From contig JAHIWM010000175.1 of the NCBI GenBank assembly GCA_018815765.1, forward strand, positions 1-41,990: a DNA stretch of 41,990 bases, written 5' to 3'. A model generated the notes under the pieces. It had not been told where the DNA came from. It saw only the letters and a program-made list of their open reading frames with translations, and made no database searches. A program made the translations under genes and the position numbers. The DNA comes from Gammaproteobacteria bacterium. GTDB lineage: Bacteria; Pseudomonadota; Gammaproteobacteria; Enterobacterales; Alteromonadaceae. Positions 16,231 to 25,366 of the stretch are shown one piece after another. Numbering within the stretch: position 1 is the first letter of the stretch; every line of letters begins with the position of its first letter.

Positions 16231-16869
16231 TTATGGAGCCGTCGCCGCTATCACCAAAGGATAATCCGCCAAGAACTGCTGGTTATTAATCAGCGGCACA
16301 GCACCTGGTTTCATTTCAGGTTTAAACATAGCCACTACGGCGCCCTGAGGGTTCAGCAGCGCTATGCTGGCACTGTGGTCGACAGTGTAACGGTCTTCTG
16401 CGCCATCATTAATGGCATACATCAAACCCAGTTGACGAATAAAAGGGAATAAGTCTTTATGATCGGCAGTTCTGGCTTTAATAGGGGCTTGCTTAAAATA
16501 GGTGATGTACTGGGCTAGTTGCTCTGGTGTATCCCGTTTTGGGTCAACAGAAACAAACCAAATCTCTAATGGATCTGGTGTCAACTTGACTAAGTCCTGA
16601 TACATGCCAGCTAACTTTGCCATCGTCATAGGGCAAATATCAGGGCAATGGGTATAACCGACAAAAATCAGCGTCCAGTGCCCTTGTAAATCCTTCAGGC
16701 CCACTGGCTGTTTTTGCTCATCCAGCAAATTAAATTCAGTCAAAGCTCTTGGAGTTGGGTAGACCAAAGCGGCCACAGGCTCGGCGGGAGCAGATTTAAA
16801 ACTGGCTGACAACCACAAACCTGCAGCCAAAGCCCCTACCGCAACGACAACCCATAACCACTTCTGCAT
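16231..16869 (-). CDS. SCO1/SenC family copper chaperone
   Basis: A 212-residue protein that delivers copper to the CuA site of cytochrome c oxidase subunit II. An N-terminal membrane anchor (about 4-24, LWVVVAVGALAAGLWL) precedes a thioredoxin-like domain facing the periplasm. The copper-binding CxxxC is in THCPDICPMTMAKL and the third ligand His is in VDHSASIALL. SVDPKRDTPEQL is also a family motif. It is the last gene of the cytochrome oxidase cluster, 19 bases after cyoE, and is followed by the REP pair. Confidence 0.95.
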   Translation of the reverse strand: MQKWLWVVVAVGALAAGLWLSASFKSAPAEPVAALVYPTPRALTEFNLLDEQKQPVGLKDLQGHWTLIFVGYTHCPDICPMTMAKLAGMYQDLVKLTPDPLEIWFVSVDPKRDTPEQLAQYITYFKQAPIKARTADHKDLFPFIRQLGLMYAINDGAEDRYTVDHSASIALLNPQGAVVAMFKPEMKPGAVPLINNQQFLADYPLVIAATAP

Positions 16870-16888
16870 AACGTCCCCTGATGTTTTA

Positions 16889-17794
16889 TTAAAGCGCTGA
16901 TATAAACCAATAATGGTCCAGCAACAACACCAGGAATAATACCATCAGATGCCAAATCGAAAACTTAAAAGTTGCCATGGCGGTTTCAGGTTTAGCATTA
17001 AACTTTAATTGCCAGGCATACCAGATAAAACCCAAGTTCAGTATTGTGCTGCCGATCAGATACACAGCCCCTGTCATCCCGACCAGATAAGGCAGCAAAC
17101 ACACCAAAAACAGCACCAGGGTATAAAGGAAAATGGCACTTTTGGTAAATTCAATGCCATGAGTGACAGGCAGCATCGGCATATTTACTTTGGCATAATC
17201 ATCCCGGCGGTGAATAGCCAAAGCCCAAAAATGTGGTGGGGTCCAAGTGAAGATAATCATCACTAACAACAGCGCATGCGCATGTACTTCGGCCGTCATG
17301 GCAGTCCAGCCTAGCAGCGGTGGCATGGCACCGGCTAAGCCCCCGATGACAATATTCTGTGGTGTCGCCCGTTTTAAAAACATGGTGTAGACCACGGCAT
17401 AACCAAACAAACTGGCTAAAGTCAGCCAGGCTGTCAGTGGATTCACTGCAATAAATAACAACAGAAAACCAGCGCCAGCCAACAACACTGAAAACTTAAC
17501 GGCTTGCGCTGTTGATAAGCGACCCCGGGCCACAGGCCTGTTATAAGTACGGGCCATTTGCGCATCAATACGCTGATCCACTATATGGTTCATAGCTGCA
17601 GCAGCAGCGGACAATAAGCCTATACCTAAAGTGGCGGCTATCATCAGGCCTAATTTCGGTAAACCAGGCTGCGCCAGCATCATGCCGACCCAGGCCGTCA
17701 GCACCAACAGCGCCACGACTTTAGGTTTGGTCAATTGGTAATAGTCGCGCCACTGTTGAGAATAGTGGTGGGGTAACGCCAAAACTTTAAGCAT
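16889..17794 (-). CDS. cyoE: Protoheme IX farnesyltransferase (heme O synthase)
   Basis: A 301-residue integral membrane enzyme that adds a farnesyl group to heme B to make heme O, the precursor of heme A. The start [10 protein letters not shown] has AAGGAG 7 bases upstream and overlaps the end of ctaA; the longer frame to 17830 lacks support. The polyprenyl-binding motif is [20 protein letters not shown], with NxxxD and the following DxxxxR-type region. The second motif is [11 protein letters not shown], and about eight to nine membrane segments are visible. Also called CtaB. The product is passed to CtaA, encoded just upstream. Confidence 0.96.
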   Translation of the reverse strand: MLKVLALPHHYSQQWRDYYQLTKPKVVALLVLTAWVGMMLAQPGLPKLGLMIAATLGIGLLSAAAAAMNHIVDQRIDAQMARTYNRPVARGRLSTAQAVKFSVLLAGAGFLLLFIAVNPLTAWLTLASLFGYAVVYTMFLKRATPQNIVIGGLAGAMPPLLGWTAMTAEVHAHALLLVMIIFTWTPPHFWALAIHRRDDYAKVNMPMLPVTHGIEFTKSAIFLYTLVLFLVCLLPYLVGMTGAVYLIGSTILNLGFIWYAWQLKFNAKPETAMATFKFSIWHLMVLFLVLLLDHYWFISAL

Positions 17795-18767
17795 AAGCAG
17801 ACTCCTTGTTTCTGTGCAACTGATAACCAATCACCACCAGACACATGACTAAATTGGCCGCCACAAAGTTATGCGCCACCGCATTGGCCAAAGGCAAATG
17901 CAGCACCACGTTGGCAAGCCCCAAACTAAATTGCACTAATAACAGCACCAGCACAGCGACAGCCAGGTTTTTAATCAGGCCCGAACTATTGCGCCATAAG
18001 GCGATGGCATAAGCAGCAACAACCAACAAAGTAATTACAGCCCCAACGCGATGCATCACATGCACAGTAGCCCGGGCGCTTTGGCTCATCACGCCGTATT
18101 CGTAATTGTCGTAGCCCAGATGCAGCGAAAATGCCTCGTCAAAATTAAGCTGGCTGGTCCAGCCTGCTTCACAAACTGGCAACTGAATGCAGGCTAAGGC
18201 GGCATAGTTGGCAGCAGTCCAGCCCCCCAAGGCTATTTGTGCTGCCAGCACCAGCAAAACTGGCCAAAACAGCAGCTTCAGGCTTTGTTTTACTGCAATC
18301 AAAGGCGCTGGTTGTAATTGCCACCAATACAGCGCCAATAACGACAGCAAGCTAAAGCCCCCCAGCAAATGCCCCATCACCACTACTGGATGCAAAGCTA
18401 AAGTCACAGTCCACATGCCTAAAGCGGCCTGAAAAACTACCAGCCCCAGTAACAAAGAAGGTAACAACAGGCGTTTTTGTTTCAGGCTAAACAAGAAAAT
18501 GGCAAGAATAAGCAGGCCTAAAGTGCCGGCAAAATACCTATGGATCATCTCATTCCAGGCTTTATGGCTTTCGACGGGCCGCTCCGGATATAAAGCTTCA
18601 GCTTGCTCAATATGATGCGCCTGTTCTGGCACCTTTAAAAAACCATAACAACCAGGCCAGTCAGGGCAGCCTAAACCTGCATCAGTTAATCGGGTATAAG
18701 CGCCTAATAAAATCACCAGCATAGCTAACACAATGGAGCCACTGACCAGACGTTTCAGGGTAATCAT
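17787..18767 (-). CDS. ctaA: Heme A synthase (COX15/CtaA)
   Basis: A 326-residue membrane protein that oxidises the heme O methyl group to the formyl group of heme A. About eight transmembrane segments. Conserved features are the N-terminal [35 protein letters not shown] (heme-ligand His), [14 protein letters not shown] and [14 protein letters not shown] (second His pair). The Cys pair in [14 protein letters not shown] matches the extracellular loop of family members. The neighbours cyoE, SURF1 and the oxidase subunits confirm the pathway. It abuts the preceding gene (one base shared) and its end overlaps cyoE. Confidence 0.95.
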   Translation of the reverse strand: MITLKRLVSGSIVLAMLVILLGAYTRLTDAGLGCPDWPGCYGFLKVPEQAHHIEQAEALYPERPVESHKAWNEMIHRYFAGTLGLLILAIFLFSLKQKRLLLPSLLLGLVVFQAALGMWTVTLALHPVVVMGHLLGGFSLLSLLALYWWQLQPAPLIAVKQSLKLLFWPVLLVLAAQIALGGWTAANYAALACIQLPVCEAGWTSQLNFDEAFSLHLGYDNYEYGVMSQSARATVHVMHRVGAVITLLVVAAYAIALWRNSSGLIKNLAVAVLVLLLVQFSLGLANVVLHLPLANAVAHNFVAANLVMCLVVIGYQLHRNKESAYA

Positions 18768-19264
18768 TACAACCCCCTGTCGTATTTCAATAATTTATTT
18801 AAATCAGTCAGAATGGCTTTGCCGGTTTGCACTATCTGAGTTTTGTCTTCGCTGACCGGATAGGTCATCAGCGCCAAACCATTTAAATCCACCAGCACCA
18901 GCTTTTGTTGTAACGCATCAGCACCCAAGGGGTTAGCCTGCCACAACAATTTTTGCGATTGAGTGCCACCGGATTGCCATAACTCTAAATGCTGCTGTTT
19001 ACGACCCAAAGCTGTATACACCTGCTGCATACCGTAATGTGCATTCTGACAAAGCGCGTCACAGTCTGCTTTGTCGCTGACATAGACCAGCCGCCAGTGC
19101 ACATCACCAGCGGCTTTGGGTAACAGCACAATTTCTTCGCTTAGCCACTGGCCTTTGTTGGTGGTGGCGCCACCAAACCAACCCAAAGATAAAAATGCCT
19201 GAGCAAAGGCTAAAGGTAATAAAGAACACAACAAAAACAGCAACAAAAACTTCTTCTTCGCCAT
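18767..19264 (-). CDS. Cytochrome oxidase cluster membrane-anchored protein with CxxxC
   Basis: A 165-residue protein between SURF1 and ctaA. A hydrophobic N-terminal anchor (FLLLFLLCSLLPLAFAQAFL) is followed by a periplasmic domain with WRLVYVSDKADCDALCQNAH. The CDALC motif has the CxxxC spacing of SCO proteins, and AALGR/LELW-type sequences follow. Small proteins of this kind are usual at this place in gammaproteobacterial cox clusters. A role in copper or redox handling of the CuA site is inferred, not shown. The His ligand of SCO proteins is not obvious. Confidence 0.7.
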   Translation of the reverse strand: MAKKKFLLLFLLCSLLPLAFAQAFLSLGWFGGATTNKGQWLSEEIVLLPKAAGDVHWRLVYVSDKADCDALCQNAHYGMQQVYTALGRKQQHLELWQSGGTQSQKLLWQANPLGADALQQKLVLVDLNGLALMTYPVSEDKTQIVQTGKAILTDLNKLLKYDRGL

Positions 19265-19975
19265 TTAAAGCTCCTTCTTTGACATAAACCAGCCGATGAC
19301 GACCACAGCAACAGCCAGTAATAACCATTGCAGCGCATAAGCCCGGTGTTTCTCCGGCGGCATCACCACAGCTTTATAGTGGTACAGATAAGGGGATTGT
19401 TGTTGGTATAAAAGCCCAGCGTACAACTCCTGCCCCAGTACTTGTGAAAGTTCTGCAGGTTCCACCTGCTGCATACGTTGTGGCCACAAGCCTGTGTCTT
19501 CTAAATTCTGGCCAAGGCGAAAACCTTTGAGTTCAGTGCGCAGCAACGCCATTAATTCAAATGATTCAGGAATACTAAGTTCTGGCAGCACATCACGGCT
19601 GGGCGGCGCCTGCACCCAACCTAAATTGACTAATACTGCCGGTCCCTGGTTAGATACCAGCACAGGGATCACCACGTCGTAGCCTGCTTTGCCCTGAATA
19701 AGCTGATTATCCAGCAACCAAACTGCAGGTTTTAGCCAGACTGCTTTGCCTTGCAGCATCAGACCATCTTGTTGATCTGCTGGTATTGACGCTAAATCTC
19801 TCCACTGCACTGGCCCTTGCTGCTCTGCAGTATGCAACTGATCCAGCTGAGTTTGCTTTTGCTCGGCACGTTGCCATTGCCAGTAACTCAACTTGATCAA
19901 AAGCGCAAAAGCGGCCAGAGTGAATACAGCCAACAGCCAGTGTCGGGATAGATGGGCAAAAGGCTGAGCTTGCAT
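19265..19975 (-). CDS. SURF1 family cytochrome c oxidase assembly protein
   Basis: A 236-residue membrane protein with an N-terminal transmembrane helix (HWLLAVFTLAAFALLIKLSY) and a C-terminal one (ALQWLLLAVAVVVIGWFM), with a periplasmic domain between them. The family signatures LSYWQWQRAEQK, VLVNLGWVQAPPSRD and HRAYALQWLLLA are present. SURF1 helps insert heme a/a3 into subunit I. Followed without a gap by the CxxxC protein gene. Confidence 0.92.
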   Translation of the reverse strand: MQAQPFAHLSRHWLLAVFTLAAFALLIKLSYWQWQRAEQKQTQLDQLHTAEQQGPVQWRDLASIPADQQDGLMLQGKAVWLKPAVWLLDNQLIQGKAGYDVVIPVLVSNQGPAVLVNLGWVQAPPSRDVLPELSIPESFELMALLRTELKGFRLGQNLEDTGLWPQRMQQVEPAELSQVLGQELYAGLLYQQQSPYLYHYKAVVMPPEKHRAYALQWLLLAVAVVVIGWFMSKKEL

Positions 19976-20001
19976 CTTACAACCAGCCTTTGCGAGGTTT
20001 T

Positions 20002-20211
20002 ATGTGGATTAAACTTTTACTCATTGCACTACTGCTCTTTATTGTTTTTAATTTGTTTCGTGCCTTATTTCTGATGCTGAAAAACGATGATAATCAGCCC
20101 AGCATGTCGAAATTTTTAGGCCGACGCGTCTGGTGGTCAGCCATTGTTTTATTGTTTGTGATCCTTGCTCTTCAATTTGGTTTGATTACCCCACACCACA
20201 GGCCCTATTGA
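20002..20211 (+). CDS. DUF2909-type small twin-transmembrane protein
   Basis: A 69-residue protein with two hydrophobic helices (IKLLLIALLLFIVFNLFRAL and WWSAIVLLFVILALQFGLI) separated by a short polar loop containing NDDNQPSMSKFLGRRV. ATG 20002 with GAGG four bases upstream is preferred over a TTG at 19990. It runs against the direction of the surrounding oxidase genes, a layout seen in Pseudomonas and relatives. A role in oxidase assembly is inferred from location only. Confidence 0.8.
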   Translation: MWIKLLLIALLLFIVFNLFRALFLMLKNDDNQPSMSKFLGRRVWWSAIVLLFVILALQFGLITPHHRPY

Positions 20212-20212
20212 A

Positions 20213-20236
20213 TAAAGCGGGTCGCTAAAACCCGCT
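20213..20236 (-). terminator. Possible weak terminator between the DUF2909 gene and ctaE
   Basis: AGCGGGT (20216-20222) pairs with ACCCGCT (20230-20236), loop CGCTAAA. On the minus strand the hairpin is followed by TTATTC, a poor U-tract. It lies just beyond the ctaE stop. Confidence 0.45.
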
Positions 20237-20242
20237 AGAGCT

Positions 20243-21124
20243 TTAAAGCACGTAGACAAAAATAAATAAACACAACCAAACCACATCGACAAAATGCCAA
20301 TACCAGGCGGCTGCCTGAAAAGCAAAATGCTTATGAGCGGTAAAATGGTTTTTCAGCACAATCCGCAGGAAAACAATAAGCAGAAATAAAGCCCCTAAAG
20401 TCACATGCAAACCATGGAAACCCGTCAGTAAAAAGAAGGTATTGCCATAAATACCAGAGTCCAGCTTTAGACCCAGATCCTGATAGGCATGTATATACTC
20501 AACACCTTGCAGGTAAAGGAAACAAGCGCCTAACAGGATAGTAAGTCCTAACATCAGCTTAAGCTGACCTCTTTTGTTTTGCTCCAAACCTATGTGAGCA
20601 AACTGCAAAGTGACAGAGGATGCTAATAAAATCAGAGTGTTATAAAGGGGTAATCCTTGCCATGGCATAGACTGAGTTTCAGTGCCACCAGGAGTTTTCA
20701 GTAAAGGCCAGGCCGCTTCAAAGGCTGGCCACAATACAGCAGCTGTACTGGCATTATTACTAGCGCCATCCAGCCATGGAATAGCGATGATGCGGGCATA
20801 AAACAAAGCACCAAAAAACGCGGCAAAAAACATCACCTCGGAGAAAATAAACCAACTCATACCCTGACGGTAAGACCTGTCCAGTTGCTTGCTATACAAA
20901 CCATGCATAGACTCATCAATCACATTTCTGAACCAGCCTACCAGCATAAAAATTAAAGTGGCGACACCAGCCAGCAATAAATAACCGCCATAACCCGACT
21001 GATCTTTGGTCACGTCATTAACAAAATGACCGGCGCCAAAAGCCATCATAAAAAGCGCGACTGCGCCTACTATCGGCCACGGGCTTTGGTCTGGTACGTA
21101 ATAATGTTCGTATTTTTCACTCAT
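20243..21124 (-). CDS. ctaE: Cytochrome c oxidase subunit III
   Basis: A 293-residue membrane protein with seven predicted helices, the third core subunit of the aa3 oxidase. Typical motifs are the N-terminal YYVPDQSPWPIVGAVALF, MSWFIFSEVMFFAAFFGAL, GLEQNKRG, LLTGFHGLHVTLGALFLL and the C-terminal AAAWYWHFVDVVWLCLFI. It overlaps the end of ctaG by 8 bases, indicating coupled translation. Also known as coxC. Confidence 0.97.
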   Translation of the reverse strand: MSEKYEHYYVPDQSPWPIVGAVALFMMAFGAGHFVNDVTKDQSGYGGYLLLAGVATLIFMLVGWFRNVIDESMHGLYSKQLDRSYRQGMSWFIFSEVMFFAAFFGALFYARIIAIPWLDGASNNASTAAVLWPAFEAAWPLLKTPGGTETQSMPWQGLPLYNTLILLASSVTLQFAHIGLEQNKRGQLKLMLGLTILLGACFLYLQGVEYIHAYQDLGLKLDSGIYGNTFFLLTGFHGLHVTLGALFLLIVFLRIVLKNHFTAHKHFAFQAAAWYWHFVDVVWLCLFIFVYVL

Positions 21125-21680
21125 TGTTATCCCCTGTTGCTGTCTGCGCAGTGACCGGGGTGGCAGCGTCTACTTCATACAAAGTGTAGGACAAAGTGAT
21201 GGTGCTGAACTGTTCCGGTAGTGCGGGATCGACATAAAATTGCAACGGCATTAATAACTGCTGACCTGCCGTCAGATGTTGTTGGGTAAAACAGAAACAT
21301 TCCATTTTATTAAAATACAAAGCGGCCTGACCAGGCGACACCGAAGGTACTGCCTGAGCTGTCATAGCCCGGCCTGTGACATTGTGCGCCAGATAATCAA
21401 TACGGTGGATTTCGCCCGGATGCACCCGAAGTTTATGCACCACAGGCTCAAATACCCAAGGCATGTTGTTATTCGGACGGGCAATAAACTCTACCAGCAC
21501 TTCGCGTTTTTTGTCCGGTATAGCAGCTTCAGCTGTCGCCGCCATGGTGGAGGTTTTACCGTTCAGGCCGGTTAAATCACAAAACACGTCGTACAAAGGC
21601 ACTAAGGCATAACCAAAACCAAACATGGCTGCAGTCAGCAGACATAATTTCACCACTATAGGTTGATGCTTTAGTGCCAT
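21117..21680 (-). CDS. ctaG: Cytochrome c oxidase assembly protein CtaG (Cox11)
   Basis: A 187-residue protein with one N-terminal membrane helix (KLCLLTAAMFGFGYALVPLY) and a periplasmic Ig-like domain that delivers copper to CuB of subunit I. Conserved motifs are YALVPLYDVFCDLTGLNGKT and the copper site KMECFCFTQQHL, followed by MPLQFYVDPALP. It lies between subunits I and III, the standard position. Confidence 0.96.
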   Translation of the reverse strand: MALKHQPIVVKLCLLTAAMFGFGYALVPLYDVFCDLTGLNGKTSTMAATAEAAIPDKKREVLVEFIARPNNNMPWVFEPVVHKLRVHPGEIHRIDYLAHNVTGRAMTAQAVPSVSPGQAALYFNKMECFCFTQQHLTAGQQLLMPLQFYVDPALPEQFSTITLSYTLYEVDAATPVTAQTATGDNNE

Positions 21681-21688
21681 AGCGCCCC

Positions 21689-23281
21689 CTATTTGATTTC
21701 AGGTGGTGTAGTAAAGCTGTGATAAGGCGCAGGCGAAGGAATAGTCCATTCCAAGCCTTCTGCGCCTTCCCATACCTGATCTGTGGCCTTTTCACCGCCT
21801 TTAATGCATTTCACCACCAGCCAGACAAACAGCAGCTGAGATAAACCAAAAGCAAAACCACCAATGCTGATCAGTGCATTAAAGTCGGCAAATTGCAGAG
21901 CGTAATCCGGGATCCGTCGTGGCATACCGGCTAAGCCAACAAAATGCATAGGGAAAAACAGCACGTTGACGGAAATCAGTGAACACCAGAAATGCCACTG
22001 ACCTAAAGTTTCGTCGTACATATGGCCTGTCCACTTCGGCAGCCAATAATAGGCAGCCGCCATAATGGAGAAGATGGCCCCTGTGACTAACACATAGTGG
22101 AAATGCGCCACTACAAAGTAAGTATCATGGTACTGGAAGTCAGCAGGCGTAATAGCCAGCATCAAACCAGAGAAGCCCCCTATGGTGAACAGCACAATAA
22201 AGGCTAATGCAAACATCATAGGCACTTCAAAGGTCATAGCACCTCGCCACATAGTGGCTACCCAGTTAAATACTTTCACCCCGGTCGGCACAGCAATCAG
22301 CATGGTGCAGTACATAAAAAACAGCTCTGCAAACACCGGCATACCCGTAGTGAACATATGATGCGCCCAAACTAAAAAGGACAGCAGCGCAATACTGGAG
22401 GTGGCGTACACCATAGAGGCATAACCAAACAAAGGTTTACGGGCAAAAGTAGGCACTATGCTCGAGACAATACCAAAGGCAGGTAAAATCATGATGTAGA
22501 CTTCGGGGTGCCCAAAAAACCAGAAAATATGCTGGAATAACACAGGGTCGCCGCCACCCGCCGCATCGAAGAAGCTGGTACCAAAGTACTTATCGGTCAG
22601 CACCATAGTGACAGCACCGGCCAGTACAGGCATGACAGCAATCAGCAGGTAAGCCGTAATAAACCAGGTCCAGACAAACAATGGCATTTTCATATAAGTC
22701 ATGCCTGGAGCGCGCAGGTTCATAATGGTCACTATCACATTGATGGCGCCCATAATGGATGATATCCCCATGATATGAACTGAGAACACAAAAAGTGCTG
22801 TGCTGTCACTGCTGTAGGTGGTTGACAGTGGTGCGTAGAAAGTCCAGCCAAAACCAGGGCCGCCGCCTTCCATAAACAAAGACGCCAGCAGGATGCTGAA
22901 GGCAAAAGGTAAGATCCAGAAGCTCCAGTTGTTCATCCGTGGCAAGGCCATGTCTGGTGCACCTATCATCATAGGCACCAGCCAGTTGGCCAGACCGGTA
23001 AAAGCAGGCATTACAGCACCAAACACCATAATCAGGCCATGCACTGTGGTCATCTGGTTAAAAAAGTCAGGTTCTACTATCTGTAAACCAGGCTGGAATA
23101 ACTCAGCGCGGATCACCATCGCCATAGCACCACCGATAAAAAACATCGTCAGTGCAAACAGCAGATACAAAGTGCCTATATCTTTGTGGTTGGTGGTATA
23201 AAGCCAGCGTTTTAGTCCTTTGGCTGGCCCATGATGTTCATGCTCAGCATGAGCATGTGGATCTGTAGTAACAGTACTCAT
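21689..23281 (-). CDS. ctaD: Cytochrome c oxidase subunit I
   Basis: A 530-residue protein, the catalytic subunit with about twelve membrane helices. It holds heme a and the heme a3-CuB site and pumps protons. Key motifs are TTVHGLIMVFGAVMP (heme a His), FWFFGHPEVYIMILPAFGIV (CuB His and the cross-linked Tyr), WAHHMFTTGMP (CuB His pair), TVGGFSGLM-like sequence (IGGFSGLMLAI) and YFVVAHFHYVLVTGA (heme a and a3 His). These place it in the A-type heme-copper oxidases. A His-rich segment near the N-terminus (HAHAEHEHHGP) is notable. Transcribed after ctaC with a 9-bp gap. Confidence 0.98.
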   Translation of the reverse strand: MSTVTTDPHAHAEHEHHGPAKGLKRWLYTTNHKDIGTLYLLFALTMFFIGGAMAMVIRAELFQPGLQIVEPDFFNQMTTVHGLIMVFGAVMPAFTGLANWLVPMMIGAPDMALPRMNNWSFWILPFAFSILLASLFMEGGGPGFGWTFYAPLSTTYSSDSTALFVFSVHIMGISSIMGAINVIVTIMNLRAPGMTYMKMPLFVWTWFITAYLLIAVMPVLAGAVTMVLTDKYFGTSFFDAAGGGDPVLFQHIFWFFGHPEVYIMILPAFGIVSSIVPTFARKPLFGYASMVYATSSIALLSFLVWAHHMFTTGMPVFAELFFMYCTMLIAVPTGVKVFNWVATMWRGAMTFEVPMMFALAFIVLFTIGGFSGLMLAITPADFQYHDTYFVVAHFHYVLVTGAIFSIMAAAYYWLPKWTGHMYDETLGQWHFWCSLISVNVLFFPMHFVGLAGMPRRIPDYALQFADFNALISIGGFAFGLSQLLFVWLVVKCIKGGEKATDQVWEGAEGLEWTIPSPAPYHSFTTPPEIK

Positions 23282-23290
23282 CTGCGCCCC

Positions 23291-24424
23291 CTAAGGTTTT
23301 TGTGCTTTGGCGATGTCGGCAGCTTGCACCACATCCCCTGTATTGTTATCCCAGGCATTGCGCTCATAGGTCACTACAGCCGCAATTTCGCTTAATGTCA
23401 GTTGCTTGGCAAAAGCCTGCATAGCTGTGCCTGTTTTACCGTTCAGCACTATATCGATATGAGCAGGTAAATCTTCCAGCGCCATTTTGCTGCCTTTAAG
23501 CGCAGGAAAAACGCCGGGAATGCCCATGCCTGTGGGTTGATGGCAAGCAGCGCAGTAGCCCATATAGGTTTTTTCACCCAAAGCCATTAACTCTTCTTTG
23601 CTCATATTCATCGACAACAGCTTGAGTTCTTCAGCTTTGGCAGCAGCCTGAGTAGCGGCTTCCTGCGCTATCCACAGATCAAAATCAGCCTGATCTTTGG
23701 CAATGACGACCACAGGCATAAAGCCGTGATCTTTACCGCACAACTCAGCACACTGACCGCGGTAAATACCGGGATGATCGACTTTGGTCCAGGCTTCATT
23801 AATAAAACCAGGGTTTGCATCTTTTTTCACGGCAAAAGCCGGCACCCACCAGGAGTGGATCACATCATCTGAAGTGACTAAAAAGCGCACTTTTTTACCT
23901 GTAGGGATCACCAAAGGCCTGTCCACCTCTAACAGGTAGTTTTCGCCCTTTTTTAGTTTATTTTCGATTTGTTTACGAGGTGTGGCCAACAAAGAGTAAT
24001 ACTCTACTTTGTGGTCCATATATTTGTAGTGCCACTTCCATTGTGAACCAGTGACCAGAACTGTCACGTCAGCTTCGGAGGTGTCTTCCATCGCTATCAG
24101 GGTTTGGGTGGCGGGGATCGCCATTAAGATAAGAATAACAACAGGCAAAGCAGTCCAAAGCAGCTCTACTTTGGTGCTTTCATGAAATTGAGCAGGCGCG
24201 ACGCCCTTCGACTTACGATGATGAATGATAGACCAAAACATCACCCCAAAAACCGCTATCCCTATTGCACAGCAAATGTAAAAAATCTTCATATGCAGGT
24301 CGTAAACCTGCTGACTGATTTCTGTAACCCCTTGAGTCATGTTCAAAGGCATTTCTGCAGACTGCGTCGAAAACGCAAGCAAAAAGGTTAGCAGCGACCA
24401 ACACAGATAACTGGTTTTCGCCAC
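23291..24424 (-). CDS. ctaC: Cytochrome c oxidase subunit II with fused C-terminal cytochrome c
   Basis: A 377-residue protein. GTG at 24424 is chosen because AGGAG sits 7 bases upstream and it begins a normal signal/first helix (TSYLCWSLLTFLLAFSTQSA); the open frame continues to 24508 without a site. Two membrane helices (about 1-25 and 45-65, IFYICCAIGIAVFGVMFWSI) precede the cupredoxin domain. The CuA site is seen in DVIHSWWVPAFAVKKDANPG and RGQCAELCGKDHGFMPV. The C-terminal about 90 residues are a cytochrome c domain with the heme-binding YCAACHQPTGMG and a probable axial Met in AMQAFAKQL. This makes the enzyme caa3-like: electrons can enter through a covalently bound cytochrome c. Confidence 0.96.
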   Translation of the reverse strand: MAKTSYLCWSLLTFLLAFSTQSAEMPLNMTQGVTEISQQVYDLHMKIFYICCAIGIAVFGVMFWSIIHHRKSKGVAPAQFHESTKVELLWTALPVVILILMAIPATQTLIAMEDTSEADVTVLVTGSQWKWHYKYMDHKVEYYSLLATPRKQIENKLKKGENYLLEVDRPLVIPTGKKVRFLVTSDDVIHSWWVPAFAVKKDANPGFINEAWTKVDHPGIYRGQCAELCGKDHGFMPVVVIAKDQADFDLWIAQEAATQAAAKAEELKLLSMNMSKEELMALGEKTYMGYCAACHQPTGMGIPGVFPALKGSKMALEDLPAHIDIVLNGKTGTAMQAFAKQLTLSEIAAVVTYERNAWDNNTGDVVQAADIAKAQKP

Positions 24425-24521
24425 GTGACTTCTCCTCTGTCTTTGCACAAAGCAAATTGCAGATTTAAAGACACACACCCTACTTCGTCTTTGGTCCGCA
24501 ACTGCCATTATTATTATTGTC

Positions 24522-24544
24522 CCGATTTAACTTGCATAAATCGG
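24522..24544. repeat. 7-bp perfect inverted repeat upstream of ctaC
   Basis: CCGATTT (24522-24528) and AAATCGG (24538-24544) with a 9-base spacer lie about 100 bases upstream of the ctaC start, in the gap shared with lexA. It could be an operator of the oxidase operon. No known consensus was recognised. Confidence 0.4.
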
Positions 24545-24621
24545 TGCACTGATTTTTTGTTTTGTTATCAGTTGCATATAACAATTAGTCAAGGAACAGA
24601 CAGAAGTAAACCCGAAAAATG

Positions 24622-24660
24622 AAAAAGCACCGATAAAACCAAATGGTCGTACCAGTGCTT
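24622..24660 (-). terminator. Intrinsic terminator downstream of lexA
   Basis: On the minus strand AAGCAC (24655-24660) pairs with GTGCTT (24625-24630) and is followed by T residues (TTTTTC). The loop is long but contains an inner TGGT/ACCA pairing. It lies 35 bases past the lexA stop. Confidence 0.6.
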
Positions 24661-24694
24661 CATGTATTACAAACTATTGAGTCAGGTAGATTTT

Positions 24695-25324
24695 TTACCA
24701 GCTGCTAGTGCGGATCACGCCAACGGCGAGGCCTTCAATGGCAAAATGCTGTTGGCTTAAGTCCACCTTAATCACGTCAAAATCGCCGTTTTCCGGATGC
24801 AGGTAAACCATCTGACCTTCACGGCGAAAACGCTTTACTGTCACTTCATCTTCCACTCTGGCCACCACAATCTGACCCTGACGGGCTTCTGTAGTTTTAT
24901 GCACAGCCAATAAGTCACCATCCAGAATACCAATGTCTTTCATACTCATGCCCTGCACTTTTAATAAAAAGTCGGCATTAGGTTTAAATAAACTGGCATC
25001 GAGCTGGTAACGCTGTTGAATATGTTCTGCGGCCAGAATAGGCTGACCAGCAGCAACTTTGCCAATCAGCGGCAAGCCTGGCTCTTCTTCTTCCACATCA
25101 TTGGCTGCATCATCTTCAATCAAACGGATACCACGGGACGTGCCCGGCATCATTTCGATAAAACCTTTTTTCGCCAATGCTTTTAAATGCTCTTCCGCAG
25201 CATTGGCAGACTTAAATCCCAACTGAGTAGCAATTTCAGCACGGGTCGGCGGCATACCTGAAGCGGCCTGATAATCTTTAAGCAGTTGCAAAATTTCGGC
25301 TTGTCGTGGTGTTAATGGACGCAT
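24695..25324 (-). CDS. lexA: SOS repressor LexA
   Basis: A 209-residue repressor of the SOS regulon that self-cleaves when RecA is activated by DNA damage. The N-terminal winged helix (about 1-65) has [18 protein letters not shown] and [20 protein letters not shown] (recognition helix). The cleavage site Ala92-Gly93 is in GKVAAGQP. The catalytic dyad is Ser127 in [11 protein letters not shown] and Lys164 in EVTVKRFR. All residues needed for autocleavage are present. Two SOS boxes lie immediately upstream, as in Escherichia coli, so the gene is autoregulated. Confidence 0.98.
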   Translation of the reverse strand: MRPLTPRQAEILQLLKDYQAASGMPPTRAEIATQLGFKSANAAEEHLKALAKKGFIEMMPGTSRGIRLIEDDAANDVEEEEPGLPLIGKVAAGQPILAAEHIQQRYQLDASLFKPNADFLLKVQGMSMKDIGILDGDLLAVHKTTEARQGQIVVARVEDEVTVKRFRREGQMVYLHPENGDFDVIKVDLSQQHFAIEGLAVGVIRTSSW

Positions 25325-25328
25325 AATG

Positions 25329-25366
25329 CTGAATACCTATACAGTGGATACTGTGAGTATATACAG
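25329..25366. promoter_or_regulatory. Two tandem LexA (SOS) boxes
   Basis: CTGTGAGTATATACAG at 25351-25366 matches the gammaproteobacterial SOS box CTGT-N8-ACAG. A weaker box, CTGAATACCTATACAG (CTG-N10-CAG), lies at 25329-25344. The centre-to-centre spacing is 22 bp, about two helical turns. The first box overlaps the lexA -10 element. Confidence 0.9.
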
